64,000 bases of DNA. It comes from Streptomyces iakyrus. Its GTDB lineage: Bacteria > Actinomycetota > Actinomycetes > Streptomycetales > Streptomycetaceae. Shown here in pieces: positions 16,444-25,781 of the stretch. The stretch spans positions 372,001 to 436,000 of the forward strand of contig NZ_JNXI01000003.1 in the NCBI RefSeq assembly GCF_000717055.1, given 5' to 3'. Both the position numbers and the translations under genes were made by a program. Under the pieces are notes generated by a model that did not search any database, was not told the DNA's origin, and saw only the letters and a list, made by a program, of their open reading frames with translations. Position 1 is the stretch's first letter. Every line of letters begins with the position of its first letter.

Positions 16444-17344
16444 TCACCCGGCCTCGGCGTCCGCGGCCGCGCGCCGCACGGGGCAGCCCCGGACCCCCCG
16501 GGACCGGGCGGGTGCCCAGGTCGGCGATCCGGTAGCCGTACGGGTAGCCCTTGATCTCCCAGTTCTGGCGGGCGAAGTGCGGGGCGCGCCGGGGCGGCAG
16601 CAGGCGGACGGCGCGGCCCCGCAGCCGCACCGCACGACGCACCCACGCGCGCGTGATGGCATGCGGCGGGGTGTAGCGGAAGGTGCGCAGCAGCGAGTCG
16701 TCGAGCAGGGCGAGGGTCGTGGTGCGCAGCAGGGGTGCGAGCGGGCCGGGGTACCAGGAGGCCATCAGCTCGAGTGTGGCGTCCGAGACGCGCCGGGCGT
16801 CCTCGTCCCAGGCGAAGTGGGCGGCCTCGTAGCTGTCGAGGCAGGTCTCGAATTCCTCGTAGGACTCGGGGATGCCCTTGATCCCCATGTGCCGGCCCAG
16901 GGTGCGGTAGTGGACGGCGCTCGCGACGGTCTCGTGGCGTGACATCCTGCGCCAGCCGTAGGCGTCGATCCACCGTTTGGGCATCACGACGAAGGTGCAC
17001 AGCACGTAGCGCATGTCGTCGTCGCTGATGTCGTAGCTGCGGTGCATCTGGTTGATGCGGCGGATCGCCGTCCTGCCCTCGTCGCTGCCGAAGCCGTGCT
17101 CGACGATGGTGTCCAGGAGCAGCGCGGTGTCGTCGTAGCGCTTCTGCGTCCGGTCCGTGAGCTCCGCCGTGCGCGCCAGCAGCCGGCCGATGCCCGGGAC
17201 GGCGTAGGTGCGGTACAGGGCGAGCTCCAGGGCCCGGGCGAAGTCCCAGGGGAACTCGTACGCCACGCTGAGCCGGTAGATCTCGGTGGCCTCCTCGTAC
17301 GGGTCCATCCGGCGGATCTGTTCGAGCCGCGAGAAGCGCTTCAC
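16444..17344 (-). CDS. MpaB-family oxygenase (DUF2236) with C-terminal frameshift
   Basis: This belongs to the oxygenase MpaB/DUF2236 family of haem-dependent enzymes related to latex-clearing protein and mycophenolic acid MpaB. Visible features are EEATEIYRLSVAYEFPWDFARALELALYRTYAVPGIGRLLA, MPKRWIDAYGWRRMSRHE, and YRTLGRHMGIKGIPESYEEF. In the raw sequence the frame runs past the expected end to 16310, overlapping the convergent methyltransferase gene by 125 bp with an Arg-rich nonsense tail. Removing one base in the C6 run at 16494-16499 restores the family ending GVRGCPVRRA, stopping at 16444 for a 299-residue protein. The GTG start is preceded by AGGGGGAC. A palindromic operator overlaps its upstream region. 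Confidence 0.85.
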
Positions 17345-17371
17345 CGTGCCGTCCCCCTTCTGCCACAGGTT

Positions 17372-17390
17372 CTCCAACTTTACGTTGGAG
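17372..17390. promoter_or_regulatory. Palindromic operator between MpaB gene and 17399 gene
   Basis: A perfect inverted repeat with 7-bp arms CTCCAAC and GTTGGAG separated by TTTAC lies 28 bp upstream of the MpaB gene start and 8 bp upstream of the divergent small gene. The form fits a TetR-type repressor operator. No TetR gene is adjacent. Confidence 0.65.
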
Positions 17391-17398
17391 GCGAGGAG

Positions 17399-17740
17399 AT
17401 GAACGACGAGGCACGGCAGGTGCGCAGGGGGCAGGTGATCAGCATGTGGAGCAGGTTCCGCAAAGCCGGGGGAAGGGTCGCCGATGTCTTGCGAACGGAG
17501 CAGAAGGCCAGTGAGGGCAAGCGTCCGCGCAATCTTTTCGAGGCCGCGGCGGCCTATGTCACGGCCTGCGCGGACGACGACCGGGCGCGGGCCGACGAGG
17601 CGGCGGGCTGGGTGTCGCCGGAGGCGCTGTCGTTCGGCGTGAACGAGCTGGCCTGCCGCGCCGTGATCGCGCTCGCCCGGGAACGCGGCGAGTCGCCGGA
17701 GACCGTGGCCCGCGACGTGCTGGGGCTGCCGGCGGCCTGA
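17399..17740 (+). CDS. Conserved hypothetical Streptomyces protein (113 aa)
   Basis: This small soluble protein has no recognisable domain. After a short basic start it reads MWSRFRKAGGRVADVLRTEQKASEGKRPRNLFEAAAAYVTACADDDRARADEAAGWVSP and ends ARERGESPETVARDVLGLPAA. The sequence is mainly helical with many Ala, Arg and Glu residues. The ATG at 17399 has GAGGCGAGGAG immediately upstream; an internal ATG at 17444 (MWSRFRK) preceded by AGGGGGCAGG is an equally good start and gives 98 residues. It is divergent from the MpaB-type oxygenase, with the 17372-17390 palindrome between them, so the same regulator could act on both. The function is unknown. Confidence 0.7.
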   Translation: MNDEARQVRRGQVISMWSRFRKAGGRVADVLRTEQKASEGKRPRNLFEAAAAYVTACADDDRARADEAAGWVSPEALSFGVNELACRAVIALARERGESPETVARDVLGLPAA

Positions 17741-17811
17741 TGCGCACCGAGCGGAAGGCCGATTCGCCCCGTCCGCCGGAAAACTGCAGGTCCGCGTGCG
17801 CATGCGAGGCC

Positions 17812-17841
17812 GTGACAAGGGGCTTGCAGGCGCACTAGGGT
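17812..17841 (+). promoter_or_regulatory. Candidate vegetative promoter
   Basis: GTGACA at 17812-17817 and TAGGGT at 17836-17841 are separated by 18 bp, matching Streptomyces HrdB-type promoters. The predicted transcript would start about 25 bp before the 17876 ATG. Confidence 0.5.
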
Positions 17842-17875
17842 GCGCGCCGGTGGACGAACCGATGGGGAGGCTGGG

Positions 17876-18739
17876 ATGGCCGGGACGGACGAGGAAGCCG
17901 TCGCCGCCGAGGACGATGCGCTCTATGTGCTGACGGCGGTGCTGCTGACGCCGGCGAAGTTCCCGAGCGTGCTGGGCGACGACTACCCAGAGGCATGCGC
18001 GGCGCTCGGTCTGGCACCGCTCGCCGACGGGTACGGCCTGGTACTCGGCCAGGACGGCGAGGGCGCCCGGTGGACGGTGGCCATCGACGACGTCTCGCTG
18101 GTGGCCGTCGCGATCGCGTCCTGGGACTGCGGCATGGAGTACGAGCTGTCGCCCGACGAGCGCACGGTCGTCGCGGCCCTGCCCGGCTGGCCTCTCGCGG
18201 TCGCCGTCGCGGCCCCTGGGGTGCCCGCGCCGCACGATCCCGACCCGGAGGCCGACGACCGGCCCCCGCTGGCTCCGCCGGACACCACCGTGTGGGGCCC
18301 GGCCCAGCGGCGCCTGGGCGCCGACGAGATCGCGCTGCAGTGGTCGACGTGGCGGGAGCAGATCGACGACGCCGAGTTCCCGACGGGGGCGGCGGCGGGG
18401 ACGACCTCCGACGACCAGGGCGGGGCTGCCGACGGTCCGGACGGGCGCGGGGAGAGCGGGCAGAAGGGTGGCCACAGCGGCATCCGGCGCGTGCTCGCGG
18501 AGGTACGCACCTACATCGACTCACCGCCGCCGCTGGGCCGGGTCCGGTCGTCCTTCGCGCCGGGCGACGCCCGGACCCTGCGAGCCGACGGTCCGGGCTG
18601 GTCGCTCGTCGCCAGGACCGACGACATCGCTTTCGTGCTGCTCGACGAGGAACCCGGCGAGGTCCTGCCGGTGGGCCGGGGGCCGGAACTGCCGGGTCTC
18701 CTCGAGGCACTGGACAAGATGGCGGTACGGCCGAACTGA
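17876..18739 (+). CDS. Uncharacterised actinobacterial protein (287 aa)
   Basis: I do not recognise a named domain. The N-terminal half is well structured: DDALYVLTAVLLTPAKFPSVLGDDYPEACAALGLAPLADGYGLVLGQ, then DVSLVAVAIASWDCGMEYELSPDERTVVAALPGWPLAVAV. A Pro/Asp-rich linker follows (about residues 115-180, containing DPDPEADDRPPLAPPD), and the C-terminal part (residues 195-287) contains VLAEVRTYIDSPPP, GPGWSLVARTDDIAFVLLDEEPGEVLPVGRG and LPGLLEALDKMAVRPN. There is no signal peptide or membrane span. A GGGGAGG ribosome-binding site and the promoter at 17812-17841 support the start. It is probably a cytoplasmic protein with two small alpha/beta modules. Confidence 0.75.
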   Translation: MAGTDEEAVAAEDDALYVLTAVLLTPAKFPSVLGDDYPEACAALGLAPLADGYGLVLGQDGEGARWTVAIDDVSLVAVAIASWDCGMEYELSPDERTVVAALPGWPLAVAVAAPGVPAPHDPDPEADDRPPLAPPDTTVWGPAQRRLGADEIALQWSTWREQIDDAEFPTGAAAGTTSDDQGGAADGPDGRGESGQKGGHSGIRRVLAEVRTYIDSPPPLGRVRSSFAPGDARTLRADGPGWSLVARTDDIAFVLLDEEPGEVLPVGRGPELPGLLEALDKMAVRPN

Positions 18740-18830
18740 GCGGGGTCGGCCGAACCGAGCGGGTTGGGCCGAGCCGAGCCTGTTCGGCCGGGTCGCTGCG
18801 GTGCGGGCCGGGCAGCACCGGGTCAGCGCC

Positions 18831-19013
18831 TCAGCGGCCGAGCTCCTTGCGGGTGGCTCGGCGCAGCCTGCGCCGCTGCGATGGGTCCAGCGTGAGGTAC
18901 GCGGCGGCCGGGACTCCCAGGATGATCAGGAGCGATGCCCACCAGGGCAGCCAGATCAGCAGGATGAGCCCGACCGCCACACCGCCCGCGGCGATCTTGG
19001 CGTTCTTCGACAT
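18831..19013 (-). CDS. Small membrane protein (60 aa)
   Basis: The protein begins MSKNAKIAAGGVAVGLILLIWLPWWASLLIILGVPAAAYLTLD and ends in the basic stretch PSQRRRLRRATRKELGR. It forms two short membrane helices or a hairpin with a positively charged cytoplasmic tail. An almost ideal ribosome-binding site (AAGGAGG, 8 bp spacing) precedes the ATG, which is good evidence that this is a real gene despite its size. Similar proteins occur across Streptomyces. The function is unknown. Confidence 0.8.
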   Translation of the reverse strand: MSKNAKIAAGGVAVGLILLIWLPWWASLLIILGVPAAAYLTLDPSQRRRLRRATRKELGR

Positions 19014-19171
19014 GACTGTCGCCTCCTTCGCGGCCAGTGCCGCTCTCTGTCTCGAAAACGGACCCGCGTTCACGGCGGTTCCGGACCGCGACCCTGAGAC
19101 ATCCCTGAGGTGCATCCCTGACGCACCCCTGAGACCTCCATGGTGACCCAGCTCACACATCTGCCATACCC

Positions 19172-22102
19172 ATGTGCGCCGGAAGTGCTGTACTCTCGGC
19201 GACTCCGCTGCCACTAGTCAAATTTGAGGAATCAGCCATAGCCGAGCATCCGACTCCCCCGGCACCCTCCTCCGACATCTCCGAACTGGCCCTCTGCCGC
19301 TCCGTGTTCCTGCCCGGCGACCCCGCACGCACCGGGAGTGTCGCCTTCTGGCGGCCCGACGGCGGTGCCCCTCCGCTGGTGTCCTCCTCGTCCGCCGCCG
19401 ACCTGACCGTCGTCGTGCCGTATGACGGCGGGGTCGGGGAAGCGAGCATGCCCGCCGTCCTGGTGCCGGTGCGCACGGCCCTGCCCGTCCTCACGCGCGC
19501 GCGTGCCGCCGGGCCGGGGCACCGCTCCACCGTCTTCTGGGGCGCCGCGGCGTTGCACGCCCTGCGCCTCGTGGCGCGCGGACTGCTGCTGCCCGGCCTG
19601 TCCCCGGCTGAACACGACGCCTGGCGCGCGGGCCCGCTGAGCGCCCAGGACATCGAGGAGCTGCGCCGCCTGGCCGCCGCGATGCCGCCCGAGGCGCACG
19701 CCGCGCCCCTGGCAGGTGACGGGCCGCTGCGGCTGCCGGACCCGGAGCAGCTCCTGCGCGCCTTCCTCGACGCGGTCGCCGACACGCTGCCCCGCTCCCC
19801 CGCCGCGCCGCTGGTCACGGGCGGTCCCGCCTACGCGTCGCCGGAGCCGGTGCGGCTGCCCGAGCAGCGCGCCTGGACGGCCGACGTCGCGGCGGGCCAC
19901 GACGCGGGCGTACGGCTGTCGCTGCGGATCGAGGCGGACGGCTTGACGGACGCGGCGGAGGACGGCACGGACGTGACGTTCCGGGCCGTGCTGCAGGTGC
20001 ACAGCGTCAGCGATCCGGCACTCGTCGCGGACGCCGCGGACGTCTGGGCCGGCACCGGGGGCGAGGCCTTCGGTCCGCGGGCGCGGATGGACGCACTGCT
20101 CGCCCTGCGCCGGGCGGCCCGGGCCTGGACCCCGCTCACCCCCCTGCTGTCGGCGACCGTGCCGGACGCGGCCGAACTGGCCGACGAGGAGGTCACCGAG
20201 CTGCTCGGGGCGGGTGCCCTCGCACTGAGCGCGGCCGGGGTCGAGGTGCACTGGCCGAAGGGGCTGTCCCGTGAGCTCAGCACGCGCGCGGACGTGGGGC
20301 CTTCCGACGACGAGCGGGAACACGGGGCGACCGTCGCGGCCATGCCGTCGTTCCTGTCCGCCGACGCACTGCTCGCCTTCACGTGGTCGTTCGCCCTGGG
20401 TGACAGACGGCTGGACCGTGAGGAGCTGGACCGCCTGGCCGAGGCGAAGCGCCCGGTGGTACGACTGCGCGACCAGTGGGTCCTGATCGACCCTCAGGAG
20501 GCGCGCCTGGCCCGCTCCCGGCAGGACCGCAAGGTGACTCCGGTGGACGCCCTGGGCGCGGCCCTGACGGGCTGGGCGGAGGTGGACGGCAGCCGGGTCG
20601 AGGTGCGGCCCACCGGGTGGCTGGCGGCCCTCCGGGAGCGGCTCGCGGACCCGGAGGCGCAGCAGCCCGTCGAGCAGCCGGCCGCCCTCGCCGCCACTCT
20701 GCGGGACTACCAGCGGCGAGGCTTGAACTGGCTCGCCGGTATGACATCGCTCGGCCTTGGCTGCTGTCTCGCCGACGACATGGGACTCGGCAAGACGATC
20801 ACCCTGATCGCCCTGCACCTGCACCGGCAGACCGACGCCGCCTCCGCCGGACCGACCCTGGTGGTCTGCCCGACGTCCCTGATGGGCAACTGGCAGCGGG
20901 AGATCGAACGGTTCGCGCCCGGCACGCCCGTGCGGCGCTTCCACGGAGCGCGGCGCGGCCTGGACGGCCTGGCGGACGGGGAGTTCGTGCTCACCACGTA
21001 CGGCACAATGCGCCTGGACGCGCCCCGGCTCGCCGGGGTGCCGTGGGGCATGCTCGTGGCGGACGAGGCCCAGCACGTGAAGAACCCGTTCTCCTCGACC
21101 GCGCGACAGCTGCGCTCCATCGGCGCACGCGCGCGTGTGGCGCTCACCGGCACCCCGGTGGAGAACAACCTGTCGGAGTTGTGGGCGATCCTCGACTGGA
21201 CGACCCCGGGGCTGCTGGGCCGGCTCGGCACCTTCCGCAGGCGGTACGCGGAAGCCGTCGAGGGCGGTCAGGACCCGGCCGCGGCCGACCGGCTGGCCAG
21301 GCTCGTACGGCCGTTCCTGCTGCGCCGCCGCAAGTCGGACCCCGGTATCGCGCCCGAGCTGCCGCCGAAGACGGAGACCGACCACGCCGTGTCGCTCACC
21401 CAGGAGCAGGCGGCGCTGTACGAAGCCGTGGTGCGTGAGGCGCTCGCGGAGATCTCCGGCGCCGGCAGCATGGCCCGGCGGGGCCTGATCGTGAAGCTGC
21501 TGACCGGTCTCAAGCAGATCTGCAACCACCCGGCGCAGTACCTCAAGGAGGAGCGGCCCGTGATCTCGGGGCGCTCCGGGAAACTGGAGCTGCTGGACGA
21601 GCTGCTCGGCACGATCCTCGCCGAGGAGGCGGGGGTGCTGGTGTTCACGCAGTACGTGCAGATGGCCCGCCTCCTCCAACGGCACCTTGCCGCCCGCGGC
21701 ACACCCTCCCAGTTCCTGCACGGGGGGACGCCCGTCGCCGAGCGCGAGGCCATGGTGCGGCGCTTCCAGGACGGCGAAGTGCCGGTGTTCCTGTTGTCGT
21801 TGAAGGCGGCGGGCACCGGGCTGAACCTCACCCGGGCCGAGCATGTCGTGCACTACGACCGCTGGTGGAACCCGGCCGTCGAGGCACAGGCGACCGACCG
21901 CGCGTACCGCATCGGCCAGACCCGGCCCGTACAGGTGCACCGGATCATCGCGGAGGGAACGATCGAGGACCGCATCGCCGAACTGCTGCTGCGCAAGCGG
22001 GAACTGGCGGACGCGGTCCTGGGCGCCGGCGAGGCGGCGCTCACGGAACTGACGGACGCGGAACTGGCTGACCTGGTCGAACTGCGAGGGGGCCTGCGAT
22101 GA
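19172..22102 (+). CDS. SNF2-family DEAD/DEAH-box helicase with SNF2-associated domain
   Basis: The protein has up to 976 residues. The N-terminal half (about 1-500) holds the bacterial SNF2_assoc region, with WAEVDGSRVEVRPTGWLAALRERLADP near its end. The C-terminal half is a Swi2/Snf2 ATPase: LRDYQRRGLNWLAGM, Walker A DDMGLGKT (535-542), VCPTSLMGNWQREIERF, DEAQH (631-635), LTGTPVENNLSELWAILD, and the helicase C-terminal VFTQYVQMARLLQRHL, LSLKAAGTGLNLTRAEHVVHYDRWWNPAVEAQATDRAYRIGQ. It is a DNA translocase, probably remodelling protein-DNA complexes. The start is uncertain: no good ribosome-binding site precedes 19172. The stop overlaps the SWIM gene start by 4 bp. Confidence 0.93.
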   Translation: MCAGSAVLSATPLPLVKFEESAIAEHPTPPAPSSDISELALCRSVFLPGDPARTGSVAFWRPDGGAPPLVSSSSAADLTVVVPYDGGVGEASMPAVLVPVRTALPVLTRARAAGPGHRSTVFWGAAALHALRLVARGLLLPGLSPAEHDAWRAGPLSAQDIEELRRLAAAMPPEAHAAPLAGDGPLRLPDPEQLLRAFLDAVADTLPRSPAAPLVTGGPAYASPEPVRLPEQRAWTADVAAGHDAGVRLSLRIEADGLTDAAEDGTDVTFRAVLQVHSVSDPALVADAADVWAGTGGEAFGPRARMDALLALRRAARAWTPLTPLLSATVPDAAELADEEVTELLGAGALALSAAGVEVHWPKGLSRELSTRADVGPSDDEREHGATVAAMPSFLSADALLAFTWSFALGDRRLDREELDRLAEAKRPVVRLRDQWVLIDPQEARLARSRQDRKVTPVDALGAALTGWAEVDGSRVEVRPTGWLAALRERLADPEAQQPVEQPAALAATLRDYQRRGLNWLAGMTSLGLGCCLADDMGLGKTITLIALHLHRQTDAASAGPTLVVCPTSLMGNWQREIERFAPGTPVRRFHGARRGLDGLADGEFVLTTYGTMRLDAPRLAGVPWGMLVADEAQHVKNPFSSTARQLRSIGARARVALTGTPVENNLSELWAILDWTTPGLLGRLGTFRRRYAEAVEGGQDPAAADRLARLVRPFLLRRRKSDPGIAPELPPKTETDHAVSLTQEQAALYEAVVREALAEISGAGSMARRGLIVKLLTGLKQICNHPAQYLKEERPVISGRSGKLELLDELLGTILAEEAGVLVFTQYVQMARLLQRHLAARGTPSQFLHGGTPVAEREAMVRRFQDGEVPVFLLSLKAAGTGLNLTRAEHVVHYDRWWNPAVEAQATDRAYRIGQTRPVQVHRIIAEGTIEDRIAELLLRKRELADAVLGAGEAALTELTDAELADLVELRGGLR

Positions 22103-23373
22103 CTCGGCACGATGGCGACATGGAACGCACCTTCGCCGCGCTGCCGCCCGCGCACGGGCGGGGCTTCGCCGAGACCTGGTGGGGCCAGGCCTGGCTGAAG
22201 GCCCTGGAGGGCACGGCGCTGGACTCCCAGCAGCTCAAGACGGGCCGCCGGCTTGCCCGCGCGGGCGCTGTCGGAGCGGTGTCGGTGCGTCCGGGGCGGC
22301 TGACAGCCGTCGTCCAGGACCCCGACGGTTCGGCGCACCGGGCCGACGTGCTGCTGGAGGAGCTCTCGTCCGGGCAGTGGGACCACTTCCTGGACATGAC
22401 GGCGGAACGGGCCGGTCATGTGGCGGCGCTGCTCGACCGGGAGATGCCGCCGCACCTGGTCGAGGACGCGGCCGACGCGGGCGTCGAACTGCTGCCGGGT
22501 CTGGGCGACCTGGAGCCGGAGTGCGACTGCGAGGCCTGGGACCACTGCGGGCACACGGCGGCCCTCTGCTACCAGGTGGCACGGCTGCTGGACCAGGATC
22601 CCTTCGTGCTGCTGCTGATGCGCGGACGCGACGAAACCGCCCTGCTGGAGGACCTTCAGGCGCGCAATGGGGCCGCTGCGGCGAGCTCCTCCGGGCCGGA
22701 GGGCGTCGACGCGGCCGAGGCTTACGCCGCCGGCGCCATCCTGCCCCCGCTCCCGGATCTGCCCGGACTCCCCGCTGAACCCGGTCTTCCGCCGTCCCTG
22801 GACACCGAGACACCCCCCGCCCCCGGTATCGACCCGGCCGCGCTGGCGTTCCTGGCCGCGCGGACGGCCGTAGCGGCGCACCGCCTGCTCGGGGAGGCGC
22901 TCCGGGGCACCGGTCACGAGGAGTTGACGGCGGCGCAGGACGCCGTGCGGCTGGCCGCGGGTGACCCCGGCCGGGAGATGAGCGACCGGCTCGCCGACGG
23001 GTCGGGACGCGGGCGGGAGGGGCTGGCGACGGCCGTGCGCGCCTGGCGTCACGGCGGGACGGCCGCACTCGCCGTCCTCGACGAGGAGTGGCGTGTGGAG
23101 GGCGAGACGCTCGCACGCGCGCGTGCCGCCCTTGAGTCGGCCTGGGACGCCGCAGAACGACCGGAGCTGCGGCAGCGGGGCAACCGGTGGACGGTCACCG
23201 GCGGGCCGGTCCAGCTGCGCCTCGGCCGGGACGGCCGCTGGTGGCCCTACCGCAAGGAGCGCGGCCGCTGGCTGCCCGCGGCAGGCCCCGCCCAGGATCC
23301 GGCGACGGCACTGGCCTCCGTGACGGGCACGGCGTCGGCCGACCCCGCCCCCGCAGAAGGGAATTTGCTGTGA
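22099..23373 (+). CDS. SWIM zinc-finger protein
   Basis: The 424-residue protein begins MTRHDGDMERTFAALPPAHGRGFAETWWGQAWLKALEG, typical of the actinobacterial SWIM family paired with SNF2 helicases. The SWIM motif CxCxnCxH is seen as CDCEAWDHCGH from residue 142, followed by TAALCYQVARLLDQDPFVLLLMRGRDE. The middle is Pro/Ala-rich, and the C-terminus carries GNRWTVTGGPVQLRLGRDGRWWPYRKERGRWLPAAGPAQDP. SWIM fingers bind DNA or proteins; pairing with the overlapping SNF2 gene suggests a targeting subunit (inference). Its ATG overlaps the helicase stop and its stop overlaps the GNAT start, so the three are translationally coupled. Confidence 0.93.
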   Translation: MTRHDGDMERTFAALPPAHGRGFAETWWGQAWLKALEGTALDSQQLKTGRRLARAGAVGAVSVRPGRLTAVVQDPDGSAHRADVLLEELSSGQWDHFLDMTAERAGHVAALLDREMPPHLVEDAADAGVELLPGLGDLEPECDCEAWDHCGHTAALCYQVARLLDQDPFVLLLMRGRDETALLEDLQARNGAAAASSSGPEGVDAAEAYAAGAILPPLPDLPGLPAEPGLPPSLDTETPPAPGIDPAALAFLAARTAVAAHRLLGEALRGTGHEELTAAQDAVRLAAGDPGREMSDRLADGSGRGREGLATAVRAWRHGGTAALAVLDEEWRVEGETLARARAALESAWDAAERPELRQRGNRWTVTGGPVQLRLGRDGRWWPYRKERGRWLPAAGPAQDPATALASVTGTASADPAPAEGNLL

Positions 23374-23915
23374 CACTCACGTGGTACGGCCCGGACGTCC
23401 TCACCGTCGCCGACGAGCTCACCGAGGCGTACGCCGAGGTCTTCACGGCACCGCCCTGGCAGCCCCGGGACGCCGAGGAGACCCGGGTGGAGTTCCGTCA
23501 GCGGCTGGAGACGGACGTGGGTCGTCCGGGGTTCCGGGCGGTGCTGGCGCTGTCCGAGGACGGCGGGGTGGACGGTTTCGCCACGGGCTGGACCACCCAG
23601 GCGCCCTTCCGGACCGACCGCGCTTACGGAAAGGTGACGCGGCGGCTCGGCGCCGAGCGGGTCGACGAGCTCCTCGTGGGCCGCTTCGAGATCGACGAAC
23701 TGGGCGTGCGCTCCCGGGCCCGCGGTACCGGTCTGGGGCGGCGGCTGCTGTCCGCTCTCAGCTCCCGCGCACCCGGCGGCCGGGCCTGGCTGATGACCTG
23801 GAACGGCGCCCCGGACGCGCTGGCCTTCTACCGCCGGGCCGGATGGCAGGAGCCCGAACCCCTGCCGGGCGAGGAGACGGACATGGTGGTGTTCGTAGCC
23901 CCAGAGCCCGCTTGA
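23370..23915 (+). CDS. GNAT-family N-acetyltransferase
   Basis: The 181-residue protein starts with GTG overlapping the SWIM gene stop (GTGA). The GNAT core appears as GRFEIDELGVRSRARGTGLGRRLLSALSSR, which includes the acetyl-CoA-binding RxxGxG/A loop, followed by LMTWNGAPDALAFYRRAGWQEPEPL. The N-terminal part contains LTEAYAEVFTAPPWQPRDAEETRVEFRQRLETD. It transfers an acetyl group from acetyl-CoA to an amine, with an unknown acceptor. Translational coupling to a SNF2/SWIM pair is noteworthy: it might acetylate a chromatin-associated protein or simply share a promoter. Confidence 0.88.
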   Translation: MTLTWYGPDVLTVADELTEAYAEVFTAPPWQPRDAEETRVEFRQRLETDVGRPGFRAVLALSEDGGVDGFATGWTTQAPFRTDRAYGKVTRRLGAERVDELLVGRFEIDELGVRSRARGTGLGRRLLSALSSRAPGGRAWLMTWNGAPDALAFYRRAGWQEPEPLPGEETDMVVFVAPEPA

Positions 23916-23942
23916 CGGCGACACCTCTTCGGGGCGCAGGCG

Positions 23943-24314
23943 TCAGGGCACCGACTCGCCCCCGTCCAGGGAGGGCAGGAGCGATGCCCAGCCGCTCGGC
24001 AGATCGCTGGGCAGATCGCTCGGGAGCCGAGTCGGGAAGCCCGACGGCAGCCGGGTCGGCAGCCCGCTCGGCAGTCCGGTCGGCAGCTGCGTGGGGATTC
24101 CGAAGGACGGTTCCGGAGAGCGGCTCGTGCTCCCGCCGGACGGTTCGGCGTCCGGCGAGTCGCCCCTGCCCGAGGCCATCAGCACCACGATGGCTACGGC
24201 TGCCACGGCCGCGAGCACGGCGAGCAGGATCAGCAGCGGATTCCGGCGCCGGGAAGGCCGGGGCGGATGCGGCGGTACAGGCGGCAGGGCCATACCGACA
24301 GAGTCGCCGCGCAC
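23943..24314 (-). CDS. Single-pass membrane protein with repetitive Leu-Pro-Ser tail
   Basis: The protein has up to 123 residues. A short Pro-rich cytoplasmic N-terminus is followed by RRR and one hydrophobic helix (NPLLILLAVLAAVAAVAIVVLM, about residues 25-46), then an extracytoplasmic Ser/Asp/Pro segment and a degenerate 4-8-residue repeat: LPTGLPSGLPTRLPSGFPTRLPSDLPSDLPSG. The DNA underneath repeats in 12-bp steps. The tail may be a wall-spanning spacer or a degenerate structural repeat. The start could be the GTG at 24314 or the ATG at 24293 (MALPPVPP). It lies downstream of xylA but beyond a terminator. The function is unknown. Confidence 0.65.
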   Translation of the reverse strand: MRGDSVGMALPPVPPHPPRPSRRRNPLLILLAVLAAVAAVAIVVLMASGRGDSPDAEPSGGSTSRSPEPSFGIPTQLPTGLPSGLPTRLPSGFPTRLPSDLPSDLPSGWASLLPSLDGGESVP

Positions 24315-24362
24315 CGCTCGGACCGGGAGGGGCGCACGGAAGCTGATACGGACTCATGGCAT

Positions 24363-24414
24363 GGATCGCATGATTCCGCGGCATGACCAGCGGATCGCAT
24401 GATTCCGGGGCATG
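24363..24414. repeat. 23-bp direct repeat pair downstream of xylA
   Basis: Two copies of a 23-bp sequence that begins GGATCGCATGATTCCG and ends GGCATG occupy 24363-24385 and 24392-24414. They differ at one base and have a 29-bp period. The core ATCGCATGAT is partly palindromic. They lie between the xylA terminator and the small membrane protein gene. Confidence 0.8.
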
Positions 24415-24442
24415 CCGGGCCCGTCGGCGACCCGGATGATCG

Positions 24443-24469
24443 GCGGGCCCGGCAGGACACCGGGCCCGC
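24443..24469 (-). terminator. Hairpin terminator after xylA
   Basis: Perfect 9-bp arms GCGGGCCCG and CGGGCCCGC flank a 9-nt loop, starting 15 bp past the xylA stop in the direction of transcription. Confidence 0.7.
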
Positions 24470-24483
24470 ACGCGCGCGTGGAC

Positions 24484-25781
<1,298 letters not shown>

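Noticed and set aside
19232..21940. Long minus-strand open frame opposite the SNF2 gene
   Set aside because: Shadow frame; the plus strand encodes all SNF2 motifs and the antisense translation is low-complexity Arg/Gly/Gln.
24315..24483. Possible insertion remnant at the 23-bp repeats
   Set aside because: There is no transposase, terminal inverted repeat or target-site duplication; the feature is recorded only as a direct repeat.
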